64,000 bases of DNA from Rathayibacter sp. VKM Ac-2879 (GCF_015351245.1 NZ_JADKSO010000002.1:310001-374000), one strand, 5' to 3'. Positions 31,755-39,233 are shown, counted from the stretch's first letter. Program-made: numbers and translations. Notes: a model not told the origin generated them from the letters alone.

Positions 31755-32084
31755 ATGCCCAACATCGCTGTGTCCCTGGCCGACAAAGTCACGTCCGCGG
31801 GAACCGCGACGATCTACGGCGAACCCGTGACGGTCGACGGCGTCTCACTCGTCCCGGTGGCCTTGCGCTGGTTCGGTTTCGGTGGTGGCAGTGGGGCGGA
31901 GGACGGCCAGGAGGCTGGCGGCGGAGGCGGAGGCGGCGCGGTCGTGCCGATCGGCGCCTATATCAAGGACGATCTCGGACTGCGCTTCCAGCCCAACGTC
32001 GTCTCGGTCCTCGCGGTGGGCATCCCTTTCGTCTGGGTCACCGGCAAGGCCCTCGCGCGCATCATCCGAGCCCTCAAGAAGTAG
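31755..32084 (+). CDS. GerW/YtfJ-family protein
   Basis: 109 residues. The pattern IYGEPVTVDGVSLVPVALRW, then a FGFGGGSG glycine loop, GGGGGGGAVVPIGAYI and a hydrophobic C-terminus matches the Spore_YtfJ (GerW) family. Those proteins are spore-associated in Bacillus, but homologues are common in non-sporulating actinobacteria, where the role is unknown. Very small and acidic-to-glycine-rich, with a C-terminal hydrophobic segment (VVSVLAVGIPFVWVTGKAL). Convergent with the next gene, 9 bases between stops. Confidence 0.82.
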   Translation: MPNIAVSLADKVTSAGTATIYGEPVTVDGVSLVPVALRWFGFGGGSGAEDGQEAGGGGGGGAVVPIGAYIKDDLGLRFQPNVVSVLAVGIPFVWVTGKALARIIRALKK

Positions 32085-32093
32085 GAGGAGCGG

Positions 32094-32480
32094 TCAGGGC
32101 AGACGCTGCTGCCGCGCCGCGAACCACTTCTTCTTCGTACGGCCGAAACCCACGATCAGGCGCTCGGAGTCGTTCGGGCGCCGCGCGTCGTAGATGACGG
32201 CTGCCGGCTCTCCCGCCATCCACGCGTCGCCGCGCCGCTGGGGCACCTTGAGCGCGCGCTTCTGCTCGCCGTCGGCCGTCGTGTAGGCGACGAGCAGGCG
32301 CCCCAACTCCCGCGCCGCTGCGGCGTCACCTCGCGCCGGGTCGTTCCGCACGATCTGCGCCGACACTCGAGTGCCATAGCTCAGCAGCTCCCGACGGATG
32401 CGAGCGCGGCGCTGCCAGAGCATGACCTGCAGGAGCACCAGCAGCAGCGCGGCGAGAACGACGACGACCGACCACGACAT
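32094..32480 (-). CDS. Small membrane-anchored protein of unknown function
   Basis: 128 residues. One N-terminal helix (MSWSVVVVLAALLLVLLQVM) is followed by a basic stretch and a soluble beta-rich domain (TRVSAQIVRNDPARGD, VIYDARRPNDSERLIVGFG). It resembles the DUF3592-type or general membrane-anchored actinobacterial hypotheticals, but I cannot assign a family. The ATG at 32480 starts the helix; the longer frame upstream runs antisense through the riboswitch and was rejected. Divergent from the thiamine-related operon. Confidence 0.7.
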   Translation of the reverse strand: MSWSVVVVLAALLLVLLQVMLWQRRARIRRELLSYGTRVSAQIVRNDPARGDAAAARELGRLLVAYTTADGEQKRALKVPQRRGDAWMAGEPAAVIYDARRPNDSERLIVGFGRTKKKWFAARQQRLP

Positions 32481-32486
32481 GGTGTC

Positions 32487-32492
32487 TATGAT
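32487..32492 (+). promoter_or_regulatory. -10 element TATGAT of the TPP-riboswitch operon
   Basis: TATGAT lies immediately upstream of the TPP aptamer; transcription would start near 32499, placing the aptamer at the very 5' end of the mRNA. Confidence 0.6.
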
Positions 32493-32496
32493 TGCT

Positions 32497-32590
32497 GACG
32501 AACACGGGAGTCCGGTGCACCGGACTGAGAGGAAGGCAGCAGCCTTCGACCGTCGAACCTGATCTGGGTCATGCCAGCGAAGGAACGTTT
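32497..32590 (+). ncRNA. TPP riboswitch (THI element) aptamer
   Basis: The conserved TPP-aptamer strings are present in order. First comes a P3-type hairpin GTCCGGTGCACCGGAC, directly followed by TGAGAGG (the CUGAGA pyrimidine-sensor loop). Then an AAGGC..GCCTT helix, then GACCGTCGAACCTGATCTGG and GTCATGCCAGCGAAGG (pyrophosphate-sensor arm). Boundaries are approximate because the closing P1 helix is short. It precedes an ECF transporter of the thiamine-precursor type, which is the expected regulon. Established knowledge: TPP binding to such leaders represses downstream expression. Confidence 0.93.
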
Positions 32591-32609
32591 CGATCTCCTC
32601 TTCTTGACC

Positions 32610-32642
32610 CGTGCCCTCTTTTCGCCACTTCGAAAGGGCACG
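32610..32642 (+). promoter_or_regulatory. RBS-sequestering hairpin (riboswitch expression platform)
   Basis: CGTGCCCT (32610-32617) pairs with AGGGCACG (32635-32642), and an inner TTCG/CGAA helix (32621-32624 with 32631-32634) extends it past a three-base bulge. The right arm contains the AAAGGG Shine-Dalgarno (32633-32638) for the GTG at 32646. This suggests translational control by the TPP aptamer rather than transcription termination, since no U-tract follows. Confidence 0.65.
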
Positions 32643-32645
32643 CCA

Positions 32646-33314
32646 GTGCAGAACAACACCGCGCACACCAGCGCAGACAACTCCTCCGCCGTCCCCGCCC
32701 CGCGGCCTGGTCCGCGCGACCTCCGCTGGAGGGTGGTCGACATCGTCGTCGCGAGCGTCGTCGCCGTCGCGAGCGGCATCGTCTTCTGGGCCTGGGGCCT
32801 CGCGACGAACGTCCTCGGGCTCGCCTTCGACTTCCTCCCCGGCCTCGGCGGGATCCTCGGCGGCGGTTGGCTCTTCGCCGGCGTCCTCGGCGGCCTCATC
32901 ATCCGCAAGCCCGGCGCCGCGCTCTACACCGAACTCCTCGCTGCCGTCGTCTCGGCGTTGATCGGCACCCAGTGGGGCTTCCTCGTCCTGATCTCCGGAC
33001 TCGTCCAGGGACTCGGCGCCGAGGTTGTCTTCGCCCTCTTCCTCTACCGCAGCGGTCGTCCGCTCGTCGCCCTTCTGGCCGGAGCGGCGGCAGGAGTCGC
33101 GCTCGCGATCAACGACTTGCTCTCGTGGTACGCGGGTGCCGACGGCCTCTTCGCGTCGGTCTACCTGATCTCGTCGATCGTGTCCGGAGCCGTCCTCGCC
33201 GGTCTGCTGCCGTGGCTCGCGGTGCGCGGTCTGGCCGCCTCCGGAGCACTCGACCGATTCGCCTCCGGCCGTGAGAGCCGCGTCGTCGAGGGAGTCGGCG
33301 CGGGCGCCCGATGA
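32646..33314 (+). CDS. ykoE: ECF transporter substrate-binding (S) component, YkoE family
   Basis: 222 residues, integral membrane protein with about five or six hydrophobic helices (residues ~32-52, 60-90, 95-120, 125-150 and 160-195). The family features ASGIVFWAWG and LGGILGGGWLFAGVLGGLI match YkoE-type S components, which by genomic context are linked to uptake of thiamine or its pyrimidine precursor HMP. The GTG at 32646 has AAAGGG 7 bases upstream, while the earlier ATG at 32571 lies inside the riboswitch and is excluded. Stop overlaps the ATPase start (ATGA). Confidence 0.9.
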   Translation: MQNNTAHTSADNSSAVPAPRPGPRDLRWRVVDIVVASVVAVASGIVFWAWGLATNVLGLAFDFLPGLGGILGGGWLFAGVLGGLIIRKPGAALYTELLAAVVSALIGTQWGFLVLISGLVQGLGAEVVFALFLYRSGRPLVALLAGAAAGVALAINDLLSWYAGADGLFASVYLISSIVSGAVLAGLLPWLAVRGLAASGALDRFASGRESRVVEGVGAGAR

Positions 33315-34765
33315 GCGGAGCCTCGGTCCGGGCGCGCGGGTGGAGCTGGCGGCACGCGGGGCGCTCCAGCGCCGCCGTCACCGGCCTCGACCTCGCTGTC
33401 GGACCGGGCGAGCGTGTGCTCCTCCTCGGCCCCTCCGGCGCGGGAAAGAGCACGCTGCTCCACGCCCTCGCCGGCGTCCTCGGAGGAGAGGAGGACGGCG
33501 CGGGCTCGGGCGAGCTCGAGATCGACGGCGCCTCGCCCGCGTCGCGCCGCGGTGTCGCCGGCCTCGTCCTGCAGGACCCCGACACGCAGGCTGTCCTCGC
33601 GAGAGTGGGCGACGATGTCGCCTTCGCGTGCGAGAACCTCGGCGTGCCCCGAGCCGAAATCGGGGCCCGCGTCCGCGAGGCGCTCGACGATGTGGGACTC
33701 GACGTCTCCCTCGACCGCTCGACCTCTGCGCTGTCCGGCGGACAGAAACAGCGGTTGGCGCTGGCGGGAGTGCTCGCCATGCGGCCGAGGCTGCTCCTGC
33801 TCGACGAACCGACGGCGAACCTTGACCCGACGGGTGTCCAGGAGGTGCGCGCGGCCGTCGAGCGCAGCGTCTCCCGCGCCGGGGCGACGCTCATCGTCGT
33901 CGAGCATCGTGTCGACGTCTGGGTCGACCTCGTGGACCGTGTCGTGGTCCTCGGGCGCGACGGCACCGTCGTGGCCGACGGCGATCCGGAGGCGGTACTG
34001 CACCGCGCCGAGGACGTCCTGCGTGACGCCGGAGTGTGGGTGCCGGGAGCCGCGCCCGCCCGTCGGACGACGAGCGGCCTGCCGACCCCGGCACTCCTCA
34101 GCGCTCGTGCGCTCGACCTCGCGCGTCCGGTTTTCGGCCGCAGACGCGCCCTTCCGATCCGCTCGGGACTCGAGGTCGAGATCGACTCCGCTCGGGTCAC
34201 GGCTGTGTCGGGTCCCAACGGAGCCGGCAAGTCGACCCTCGCGCTGACGCTCGCCGGGCTGCTCCCTCCCGGGGGAGGAGAGGTGGTCGCCTCCGAGTCG
34301 TTGCGCTCCGGCGCCGCCGCGCATCCCTTTCAGTGGACGTCGAGCGAGCTCGCCGACCGGGTCGCCCTGGTCTTCCAGGAGCCGGAGCACCAGTTCTTGA
34401 CCGCGAGAGTCCGGCAAGAGCTCGCGCTCGGCAGCCGCGACGATGCCGAACGCCGCCGTGCCGACGAACTGCTTGAACGCCTGGGGCTCGCGCGACTCGC
34501 GGAGGCCAACCCCTTCACGCTGTCGGGAGGCGAGAAGCGTCGCCTGGCCGTCGCGTCCGCTCTCGTACGGCGCCCACACGTAGTCGTCCTGGACGAGCCG
34601 ACGTTCGGCCAGGACCGACGCACCTGGGAGACGCTCGTCGACCTGCTCGCCGAACTGCGGGACGAGGGCAGAGCCGTCGTCGCCGTCACCCACGACGAGC
34701 ATCTGATCAGCGCCCTCGCCGACGCGACGATCGTCCTCGACGCTCCCGCGGAGGTGGCATCGTGA
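33311..34765 (+). CDS. ykoD: ECF transporter ATPase with two fused ABC domains, YkoD-like
   Basis: 484 residues holding two complete ATPase domains, the fused equivalent of EcfA1/EcfA2. Domain 1: Walker A GPSGAGKSTLL (~residue 40), signature LSGGQKQRLALAG, Walker B LLLLDEPTANLD. Domain 2: Walker A GPNGAGKSTLAL, signature LSGGEKRRLAV, Walker B VVVLDEPTFGQD. Both have H-loop histidines (VVEHRVD and AVTHDEH), so both sites look intact. Coupled by four-base overlaps to the S gene before it and the T gene after it. Confidence 0.94.
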   Translation: MSGASVRARGWSWRHAGRSSAAVTGLDLAVGPGERVLLLGPSGAGKSTLLHALAGVLGGEEDGAGSGELEIDGASPASRRGVAGLVLQDPDTQAVLARVGDDVAFACENLGVPRAEIGARVREALDDVGLDVSLDRSTSALSGGQKQRLALAGVLAMRPRLLLLDEPTANLDPTGVQEVRAAVERSVSRAGATLIVVEHRVDVWVDLVDRVVVLGRDGTVVADGDPEAVLHRAEDVLRDAGVWVPGAAPARRTTSGLPTPALLSARALDLARPVFGRRRALPIRSGLEVEIDSARVTAVSGPNGAGKSTLALTLAGLLPPGGGEVVASESLRSGAAAHPFQWTSSELADRVALVFQEPEHQFLTARVRQELALGSRDDAERRRADELLERLGLARLAEANPFTLSGGEKRRLAVASALVRRPHVVVLDEPTFGQDRRTWETLVDLLAELRDEGRAVVAVTHDEHLISALADATIVLDAPAEVAS

Positions 34766-35559
34766 GCCTCCTCGACGCCGTGCCGGCCCGGGGCCGGGTC
34801 GCGAGGGCCAACCCGGTGGCGAAGCTCCTGGCGAGCCTCATCATCGCGCTCGTCCTGGTGCTCACCGTCGACCCGGTCTCCGCGACCACCGCACTGGTGC
34901 TCGAGCTGCTCGTCCTCCCGTTCGCGGGGCTCCGTCCCGGCGAGCTGCTCCGGCGCACGGCTCCGCTGTGGATCGCCGCACCCCTCGCGGGCGTGACCAT
35001 GGTGCTCTACGGGCGGGACAGCGGCTCGGTGCTCGGGAGCTTCCTCTTCGTCTCGGTGACGGAGGGATCGGTCGCCCTCGGCCTTTCGGTAGCCCTGCGC
35101 CTGCTGGCGATCGGCCTGCCGAGCGTCGTGCTCATCGCGACGACCGACCCGACCGATCTCGCCGACGGTCTCGCGCAGATCCTCCGGCTCCCGCCACGCT
35201 TCGTGCTCGGCGCGCTGGCGGGCATGCGGCTCGTGGGGCTTCTCGTCGACGACTGGCGCACCCTCGCGATGGCCCGTCGGGCTCGCGGCGTCGCGGACGA
35301 TCGCGGGCCGATCGCCGCAGTGCGTAGCTGGGGAGCGCGCGCCTTCACTCTGCTGATACTCGCCATCCGTCGGGGGAGCCGTCTGGCCACGGCGATGGAG
35401 GCGAAGGGTTTCGGCACCGAGATGCCCCGCACGTGGGCGCGCGAGTCGCGGTTCGGGACGTTCGACACCCTGCTGGTGGTGGGGGGAATCGCGATTGCGG
35501 CGATCGCGGTCGCCGCGGCGATCGCCTCCGGGACGTGGACGTTCGTGTTGCATGCCTGA
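34762..35559 (+). CDS. ykoC: ECF transporter transmembrane (T) component, YkoC/EcfT-like
   Basis: 265 residues with about five or six hydrophobic helices. The T-component coupling helices carry the Ala-Arg-Gly signature: MARRARGV near residue 172 and MEAKGFG near residue 213, which dock on the two ATPase domains. GTG start overlaps the ATPase stop (GTGA). Together with the two upstream genes it gives a complete ECF transporter in S-A-T order under the TPP riboswitch. The last eight bases overlap the kinase-like gene. Confidence 0.92.
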   Translation: MSLLDAVPARGRVARANPVAKLLASLIIALVLVLTVDPVSATTALVLELLVLPFAGLRPGELLRRTAPLWIAAPLAGVTMVLYGRDSGSVLGSFLFVSVTEGSVALGLSVALRLLAIGLPSVVLIATTDPTDLADGLAQILRLPPRFVLGALAGMRLVGLLVDDWRTLAMARRARGVADDRGPIAAVRSWGARAFTLLILAIRRGSRLATAMEAKGFGTEMPRTWARESRFGTFDTLLVVGGIAIAAIAVAAAIASGTWTFVLHA

Positions 35560-36154
35560 ACTCGTGCCACCGCCCCCACCGGCAAGGACGATCGGTCTCC
35601 TGCGCAGGACGGCCAGGGATCTGGCGCTCGAGCTCGTGGCTCGACGCGCCCGGACTGTTCTGCTCGACGGTCCCAGCGGCTCGGGCAAATCGACGTTCGC
35701 CCGGCAGATGCTGCTCGCGTTACGGGACGCGCACGCGCCGGAGGCGGAGCTCGTGCACATGGACGATCTGTACCGCGGATGGTCCGGTCTCGCCGAGGCG
35801 GCCGACCTCGTCGCTCGATCGCTGGTGCGATCGCACTCGCTCGGGCAGCCCGCCCACTGGCGGCCCTGGAATTGGGCGAGTGGGACGACCGCGGGAACGC
35901 GGATGGTGCGCGCGCCGATCCTCCTGCTGGAGGGGTGTGGTGCGGCCAGTGCCGCCTCCCGAGCCGCTGCCGACGTGACGCTCTGGCTCGAGGCCGACGA
36001 GGGGGAGCGCAAGCGGAGGGCGCTCGCGCGCGACGGCGATCTCTTCGCGCCGCACTGGGAGGTGTGGGACGACCAGTTCCGCGCCTACTGTGCGCGAGAG
36101 CGTCCGCGCGAGGGCGCGGATCTCGTCCTCGACTCGAGCGATCCCCGTCGGTGA
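35552..36154 (+). CDS. P-loop kinase-like ATP-binding protein (uridine-kinase-like)
   Basis: 200 residues. Walker A is LLDGPSGSGKSTFAR (~residues 36-50). HMDDLYRGWSGL supplies the Asp pair typical of uridine/phosphoribulokinase-type kinases, ILLLEGCGAAS resembles their Walker B-like strand, and a basic lid region (EGERKRRALARDGD) follows. Substrate unknown. The ATG at 35552 overlaps the T-component stop by 8 bases, so it is translated in the TPP-regulated operon. That makes a role linked to the imported thiamine precursor conceivable, but the same family also occurs elsewhere without such context. Confidence 0.8.
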   Translation: MPELVPPPPPARTIGLLRRTARDLALELVARRARTVLLDGPSGSGKSTFARQMLLALRDAHAPEAELVHMDDLYRGWSGLAEAADLVARSLVRSHSLGQPAHWRPWNWASGTTAGTRMVRAPILLLEGCGAASAASRAAADVTLWLEADEGERKRRALARDGDLFAPHWEVWDDQFRAYCARERPREGADLVLDSSDPRR

Positions 36155-36163
36155 GCGCGGAGG

Positions 36164-36514
36164 TCAGGCCCAGCCGAGCTCGTGGAGGCGTCCGTCGTCG
36201 ATGCCGTAGAAGTGCGCGATCTCGTGCACGAGGGTGACGTGGATCTCGTCGCGTAGTTCGTCGAGGTCGGCGCAGGCGGCCAGATGGGGCTCGCGGTAGA
36301 GGACGATTCGGTCGGGCATCTCGCCGAAGCCGTAGCGCTCGCGCTCGGTGACGGCGACCCCGTCGTAGAGCCCGAGCACGTCGAGGGAGCCGTCTTCGGG
36401 GCGGTCTTCGACCACGAACACCACGTTCTCGAGACCGTCGACCATCTCGTCGGGGAGCGCGTCGAGTTCGTCGACGACGAGTTTCTCGAAGGCGGTCTCG
36501 TCGAGGTTGAGCAT
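36164..36514 (-). CDS. Zincin-like metallopeptidase family protein
   Basis: 116 residues. The C-terminal HEIAHFYGID is the HExxH zinc motif, with the downstream Asp completing the HExxHxxGxxD pattern of the short Zincin_1 family. PDRIVLYREPHL is a second family block. These minimal proteins are widespread in actinobacteria and no substrate is known. The first ~45 residues are acidic. It may be co-transcribed with nothing: a terminator separates it from tRNA-His upstream, and the kinase-like gene is convergent. Confidence 0.88.
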   Translation of the reverse strand: MLNLDETAFEKLVVDELDALPDEMVDGLENVVFVVEDRPEDGSLDVLGLYDGVAVTERERYGFGEMPDRIVLYREPHLAACADLDELRDEIHVTLVHEIAHFYGIDDGRLHELGWA

Positions 36515-36575
36515 CTCTGGCCGCCTCCCTGCGCCGATCGGGTGAGCCCCTGACGAGAGTCGATGAAACGGAAAA

Positions 36576-36617
36576 GAGAAGGAGGGCCGGAAGTCGCTGA
36601 CTCCGGCACTCCTTCTC
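36576..36617 (-). terminator. Intrinsic terminator of tRNA-His
   Basis: GAGAAGGAG (36576-36584) pairs with CTCCTTCTC (36609-36617) and GCCGG with CCGGC inside it. On the minus strand the hairpin is followed by TTTTCCGTTT, a usable U-tract, so it terminates transcription coming from tRNA-His. Confidence 0.8.
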
Positions 36618-36655
36618 GCGACGCTGCGGCGCGTCTACGCCGCACATGCGGCAAC

Positions 36656-36732
36656 TGGGGTGAGTAACGGGGCTCGAACCCGCGACCTCCTAGACCACAA
36701 CCAGGCGCTCTGCCAACTGAGCTATACCCACC
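36656..36732 (-). tRNA. tRNA-His (GTG)
   Basis: Complete cloverleaf on the minus strand. Acceptor GTGGGTA pairs with TACTCAC, the D-arm is AGCTCAGTTGGCAGAGC and the anticodon loop is TTGTGGT (anticodon GTG). The T-arm contains GGGTTCGAGCCCC. The extra 5' G (position -1, base 36732) pairs with C73, the identity element of tRNA-His, and CCA is encoded. Confidence 0.96.
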
Positions 36733-36767
36733 AGGAGCGTGTTCCGCAGGATGTACCCCGCGAAGCA

Positions 36768-36773
36768 ACTGTA
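36768..36773 (-). promoter_or_regulatory. -10 element TACAGT of tRNA-His
   Basis: TACAGT on the minus strand about 35 bases upstream of the tRNA 5' end, giving a short precursor leader. Confidence 0.5.
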
Positions 36774-36781
36774 CGAGACTA

Positions 36782-37402
36782 CTACATCCGTGACGCGAAC
36801 TCGTCCACGACGGCGGCCGAGACGGCCTGGACCTCGCTCGTCGAAGGACCGGGAGGGGCGACGAAGACGGCGCGCCGGTAGTACCGGAGCTCGCGGATGC
36901 TCTCGAGGATGTCGGCCAGCGCGCGGTGGCCGCCGTGCTTTGCCGGAGCGTTGAAGTAGATGCGTGGGAACCAGCGACGGGCGAGCTCCTTGACGGTGCT
37001 GACATCGACGTTGCGGTAGTGCAACTGCCCGTCGAGGCGCGGCATGTATTTCGCGAGGAACGCGCGGTCGGTGCCGATGGAGTTGCCAGCGAGCGGCGCG
37101 TGCTGCTCAGCAGGGACGTGCTTGAGGACGTATTCGAGGACCTGGTACTCGGCTTCGGCGACGCTGACGCCCGACGGAATCTCGGCGAGCAGCCCGGAGG
37201 TCTCGTGCATCGTCCGCACGAACTCGCCCATGGTGGCGAGGGCAGAGGCATCGGGTCGGATGACGATGGACAGCCCCTCGTCGAGCGGCTCGAGCTCGAA
37301 GTCGGTGACGATCACGGCGATCTCGACGAGCTCGTCGACGGAGAGGTCGAGCCCCGTCATCTCGCAGTCGATCCAGACAAGACGGTCGGGGGAGCTACTC
37401 AT
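36782..37402 (-). CDS. orn: Oligoribonuclease
   Basis: 206 residues, DEDDh exonuclease that degrades 2-5-nt RNAs (including pGpG) to mononucleotides. Catalytic residues are visible as VWIDCEMTGLD (D-E), GNSIGTDRAFL (D) and GGHRALADI (H-D). Length equals other actinobacterial Orn with a C-terminal extension of ~20 residues after the catalytic core. The ATG at 37402 follows TAGACT by 6 bases. It is divergent from the SCO4848-like gene, the usual arrangement in actinobacteria as far as I recall. Confidence 0.96.
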   Translation of the reverse strand: MSSSPDRLVWIDCEMTGLDLSVDELVEIAVIVTDFELEPLDEGLSIVIRPDASALATMGEFVRTMHETSGLLAEIPSGVSVAEAEYQVLEYVLKHVPAEQHAPLAGNSIGTDRAFLAKYMPRLDGQLHYRNVDVSTVKELARRWFPRIYFNAPAKHGGHRALADILESIRELRYYRRAVFVAPPGPSTSEVQAVSAAVVDEFASRM

Positions 37403-37408
37403 GCTGGG

Positions 37409-37414
37409 AGTCTA
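37409..37414 (-). promoter_or_regulatory. -10 element TAGACT, leaderless start of orn
   Basis: TAGACT on the minus strand ends 6 bases before the ATG at 37402. Confidence 0.7.
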
Positions 37415-37455
37415 TCGACGGGCACTGACACCGGCTGGAGACGCCGACATCGCCC

Positions 37456-37461
37456 TACACT
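37456..37461 (+). promoter_or_regulatory. -10 element TACACT, leaderless start of SCO4848-like gene
   Basis: TACACT ends 8 bases before the GTG at 37470 (11 before the adjacent ATG). Confidence 0.6.
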
Positions 37462-37469
37462 GGTTCCCC

Positions 37470-37691
37470 GTGATGACGTTCGTCTGCTGGATCCTGATCG
37501 CCAACGCCGTATGGAACGCGGTCGTCTGGCCCCCCTTCCTCCGCAGGGTCCGCAAGGACCCGCGTGCTCGCGACGCGGCTGGTCGCGCGACGACCTTCCT
37601 CCGCGTGCACACGGTGTTGATCGGCGTGTCGCTCGTGCTCGCCGCGGTATCGCTGGTGGCAGGGATCGTCGGCCTCGCGAGCGGCGCCTGA
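37470..37691 (+). CDS. SCO4848-family small membrane protein
   Basis: 73 residues with two hydrophobic helices: MTFVCWILIANAVWNAVVW (residues ~2-20) and a C-terminal pair of stretches VHTVLIGVSLVLAAVSLVAG. The segment WNAVVWPPFLRRVRKDPRA between them matches the actinobacterial SCO4848 family that sits beside orn. Function unknown. Start could be the GTG at 37470 or the ATG right after it; the -10 spacing slightly favours the GTG. Confidence 0.75.
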   Translation: MMTFVCWILIANAVWNAVVWPPFLRRVRKDPRARDAAGRATTFLRVHTVLIGVSLVLAAVSLVAGIVGLASGA

Positions 37692-37755
37692 GGCCTCGAT
37701 ACGGCTGCGCGCGCCCACACCTCCGCGTCGCGAAGGGCGCCCTCCGCGCGTTCGG

Positions 37756-37761
37756 TAGTCT
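37756..37761 (+). promoter_or_regulatory. -10 element TAGTCT of tRNA-Arg
   Basis: TAGTCT 11 bases upstream of the tRNA 5' end. Confidence 0.55.
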
Positions 37762-37772
37762 GATTCTCCGAC

Positions 37773-37845
37773 GCCCCCGTAGCTCAGCGGATAGAGCAGG
37801 AGCCTTCTAATCTCTTGGTCGCAGGTTCGATTCCTGCCGGGGGCA
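37773..37845 (+). tRNA. tRNA-Arg (TCT)
   Basis: Cloverleaf GCCCCCG/CGGGGGC acceptor, D-arm GCTCAGCGGATAGAGC, anticodon loop CTTCTAA (anticodon TCT) and T-arm GCAGGTTCGATTCCTGC. Discriminator A73 is followed by CGT, so CCA is not encoded. The anticodon stem GGAGC/TCTCT has a G-U pair and a C-U mismatch next to the loop. The last 19 bases (37827-37845) recur in degenerate form at 39234-39253, marking this tRNA as a likely integration site. Confidence 0.93.
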
Positions 37846-37846
37846 C
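37827..37846 (+). repeat. Putative attL: 3' end of tRNA-Arg, repeated downstream
   Basis: T-loop/acceptor 3' half of tRNA-Arg plus one base. It matches 39234-39253 in 18 of 20 positions and the same orientation, about 1.4 kb apart. Confidence 0.55.
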
Positions 37847-37980
37847 GTATCTACTCGAGGTCAAGGCCGCCGATTGCGGCGACTTGGGGGCTCGGCCATC
37901 GTTTATTTCTCGGAAGTGACGAGCAGGCACGCGAGCCGTCGAGGTAATCCGCCCCCCTAATGGGGAAAGGTGCGGTTCGC

Positions 37981-37986
37981 TATGCT
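37981..37986 (+). promoter_or_regulatory. -10 element TATGCT, leaderless start of acyltransferase
   Basis: TATGCT ends 6 bases before the GTG at 37993. Confidence 0.55.
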
Positions 37987-37992
37987 CACGCC

Positions 37993-39082
37993 GTGACCTC
38001 CACTTTGCCCCGTGCTCACGGAACCTTCACCATCCCGTCGCTTGACGGCGTCCGAGCGATCGCGGTGATGATCGTCTTCATCGGTCATGGAGCGACGGCG
38101 CCTACCGCCTGGCCCGGTCACGTCGGCGTCACAATTTTCTTCTTTCTCAGCGGCTACCTCATCACTACCCTCCTCCGGCGCGAGCACGAGCGCACGGGTC
38201 GTATCGCCCTCTCCCGCTTTTACCTCCGCCGACTCCTGCGGATCACCCCGCCCGCGCTCATAGCGATTGCACTCTGCGTGGCCGCCGGCGCGGTCGGCCT
38301 GCTTCCCGCCACGACGACCGGGTGGGGGGGTCCTCGCCGAGGTCTTCAACTACACCAACTACTACCTGGTCGTCGCCGGCCGAGAAGGCCTCCCGCCGGA
38401 GTCGAGCATGCTCTGGTCCCTTGCCGTCGAGGAGCACTTCTATCTCCTCTTCCCTGCAGCGCTCATCCTCTTGCTATGGCGCAAGCTCAACTACCAGCGC
38501 ATCGCCTACGTCCTCCTCGGCACAGCGGCCGCCGTGCTCGTCTGGCGGCTCGTGCTCTACGTCGTCTTCGACGCGAGCTTCTTCCGCCTCTACGTCTCCA
38601 CCGATACCCGCTTCGACGGCCTGATCATCGGCGCCGCCCTCGCGCTCGCCTGGAATCCTGCGCTCGGCGACCGCCCGCCGTTCGGTCTCTCCGAATCCCT
38701 GATGACTCGCGTGCTCGCCCCGATTGGCGTTGTCGTGTTCGCGGTGACAGCCCTCTTCCCGGACACGCTGCGCCTCACGGTCGCCGACTCCATCCAGTAC
38801 GCCTGCCTGGTGCCGATCTTCTGGCTGATCATTACCCTGCCGAACTCTGGGGTCGGTCGGCTCCTCAACCACCCCGTCGCGGTGCGCCTTGGCGTGCTGT
38901 CCTTCTCGATCTACCTCGTGCACCGGCTCGTGCTCGGCCTGGTCGCTCAGCTCGTTGAAGTCGCCCCGCTCATCGACCTTGCGTCCCTCGCGCTCACGGT
39001 CGCGCTGGCCGAGCTGATCTATCGCGCCGTCGAGCAGCCCGCAGGCCGCCTGCGCAAACGCCTCGAGAGTCGCGGCCAGTAG
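37993..39082 (+). pseudogene. Acyltransferase_3 (OafA/YrhL-type) gene broken by a frameshift
   Basis: The first frame (37993 to about 38330) encodes the start of an integral-membrane O-acyltransferase: IPSLDGVRAIAVMIVFIGHG (the family His), then FFFLSGYLITTLLRRE and RFYLRRLLRITPP. At a run of seven G (38324-38330) the homology moves to the +1 frame, which continues as GVLAEVFNYTNYYLVV and SLAVEEHFYLLFP, several helices, and a complete C-terminus ending at 39082. Removing one G would restore a single ~362-residue protein. Such enzymes acylate cell-surface sugars. It may be a true pseudogene, a slippage-switched gene, or a sequencing error. It lies between the tRNA-Arg and its duplicated 3' end. 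Confidence 0.85.
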
Positions 39083-39233
39083 CTCGTCTGAGCGCGCGCC
39101 CGCGGCTCGTAGCGGCAGGGTGACGAAGGTCGGGGCGCTCGTCATCTTCTGGGCGGAAGAAACAGGGCGAGAAGCGGCGATCCAACGCTAGACACCGCGG
39201 GCGAGGGACGCGCATGCGGCCAGGGGGTGGGGC

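Noticed and set aside
32571-32645. ATG inside the TPP aptamer as start of the S component
   Set aside because: It lies within the GTCATGCC conserved loop of the riboswitch; the GTG at 32646 has the proper ribosome site.
37862-37886. Hairpin GCCGC/GCGGC after tRNA-Arg as terminator
   Set aside because: The 5-bp stem with an internal loop is too weak to call, and there is no U-tract.
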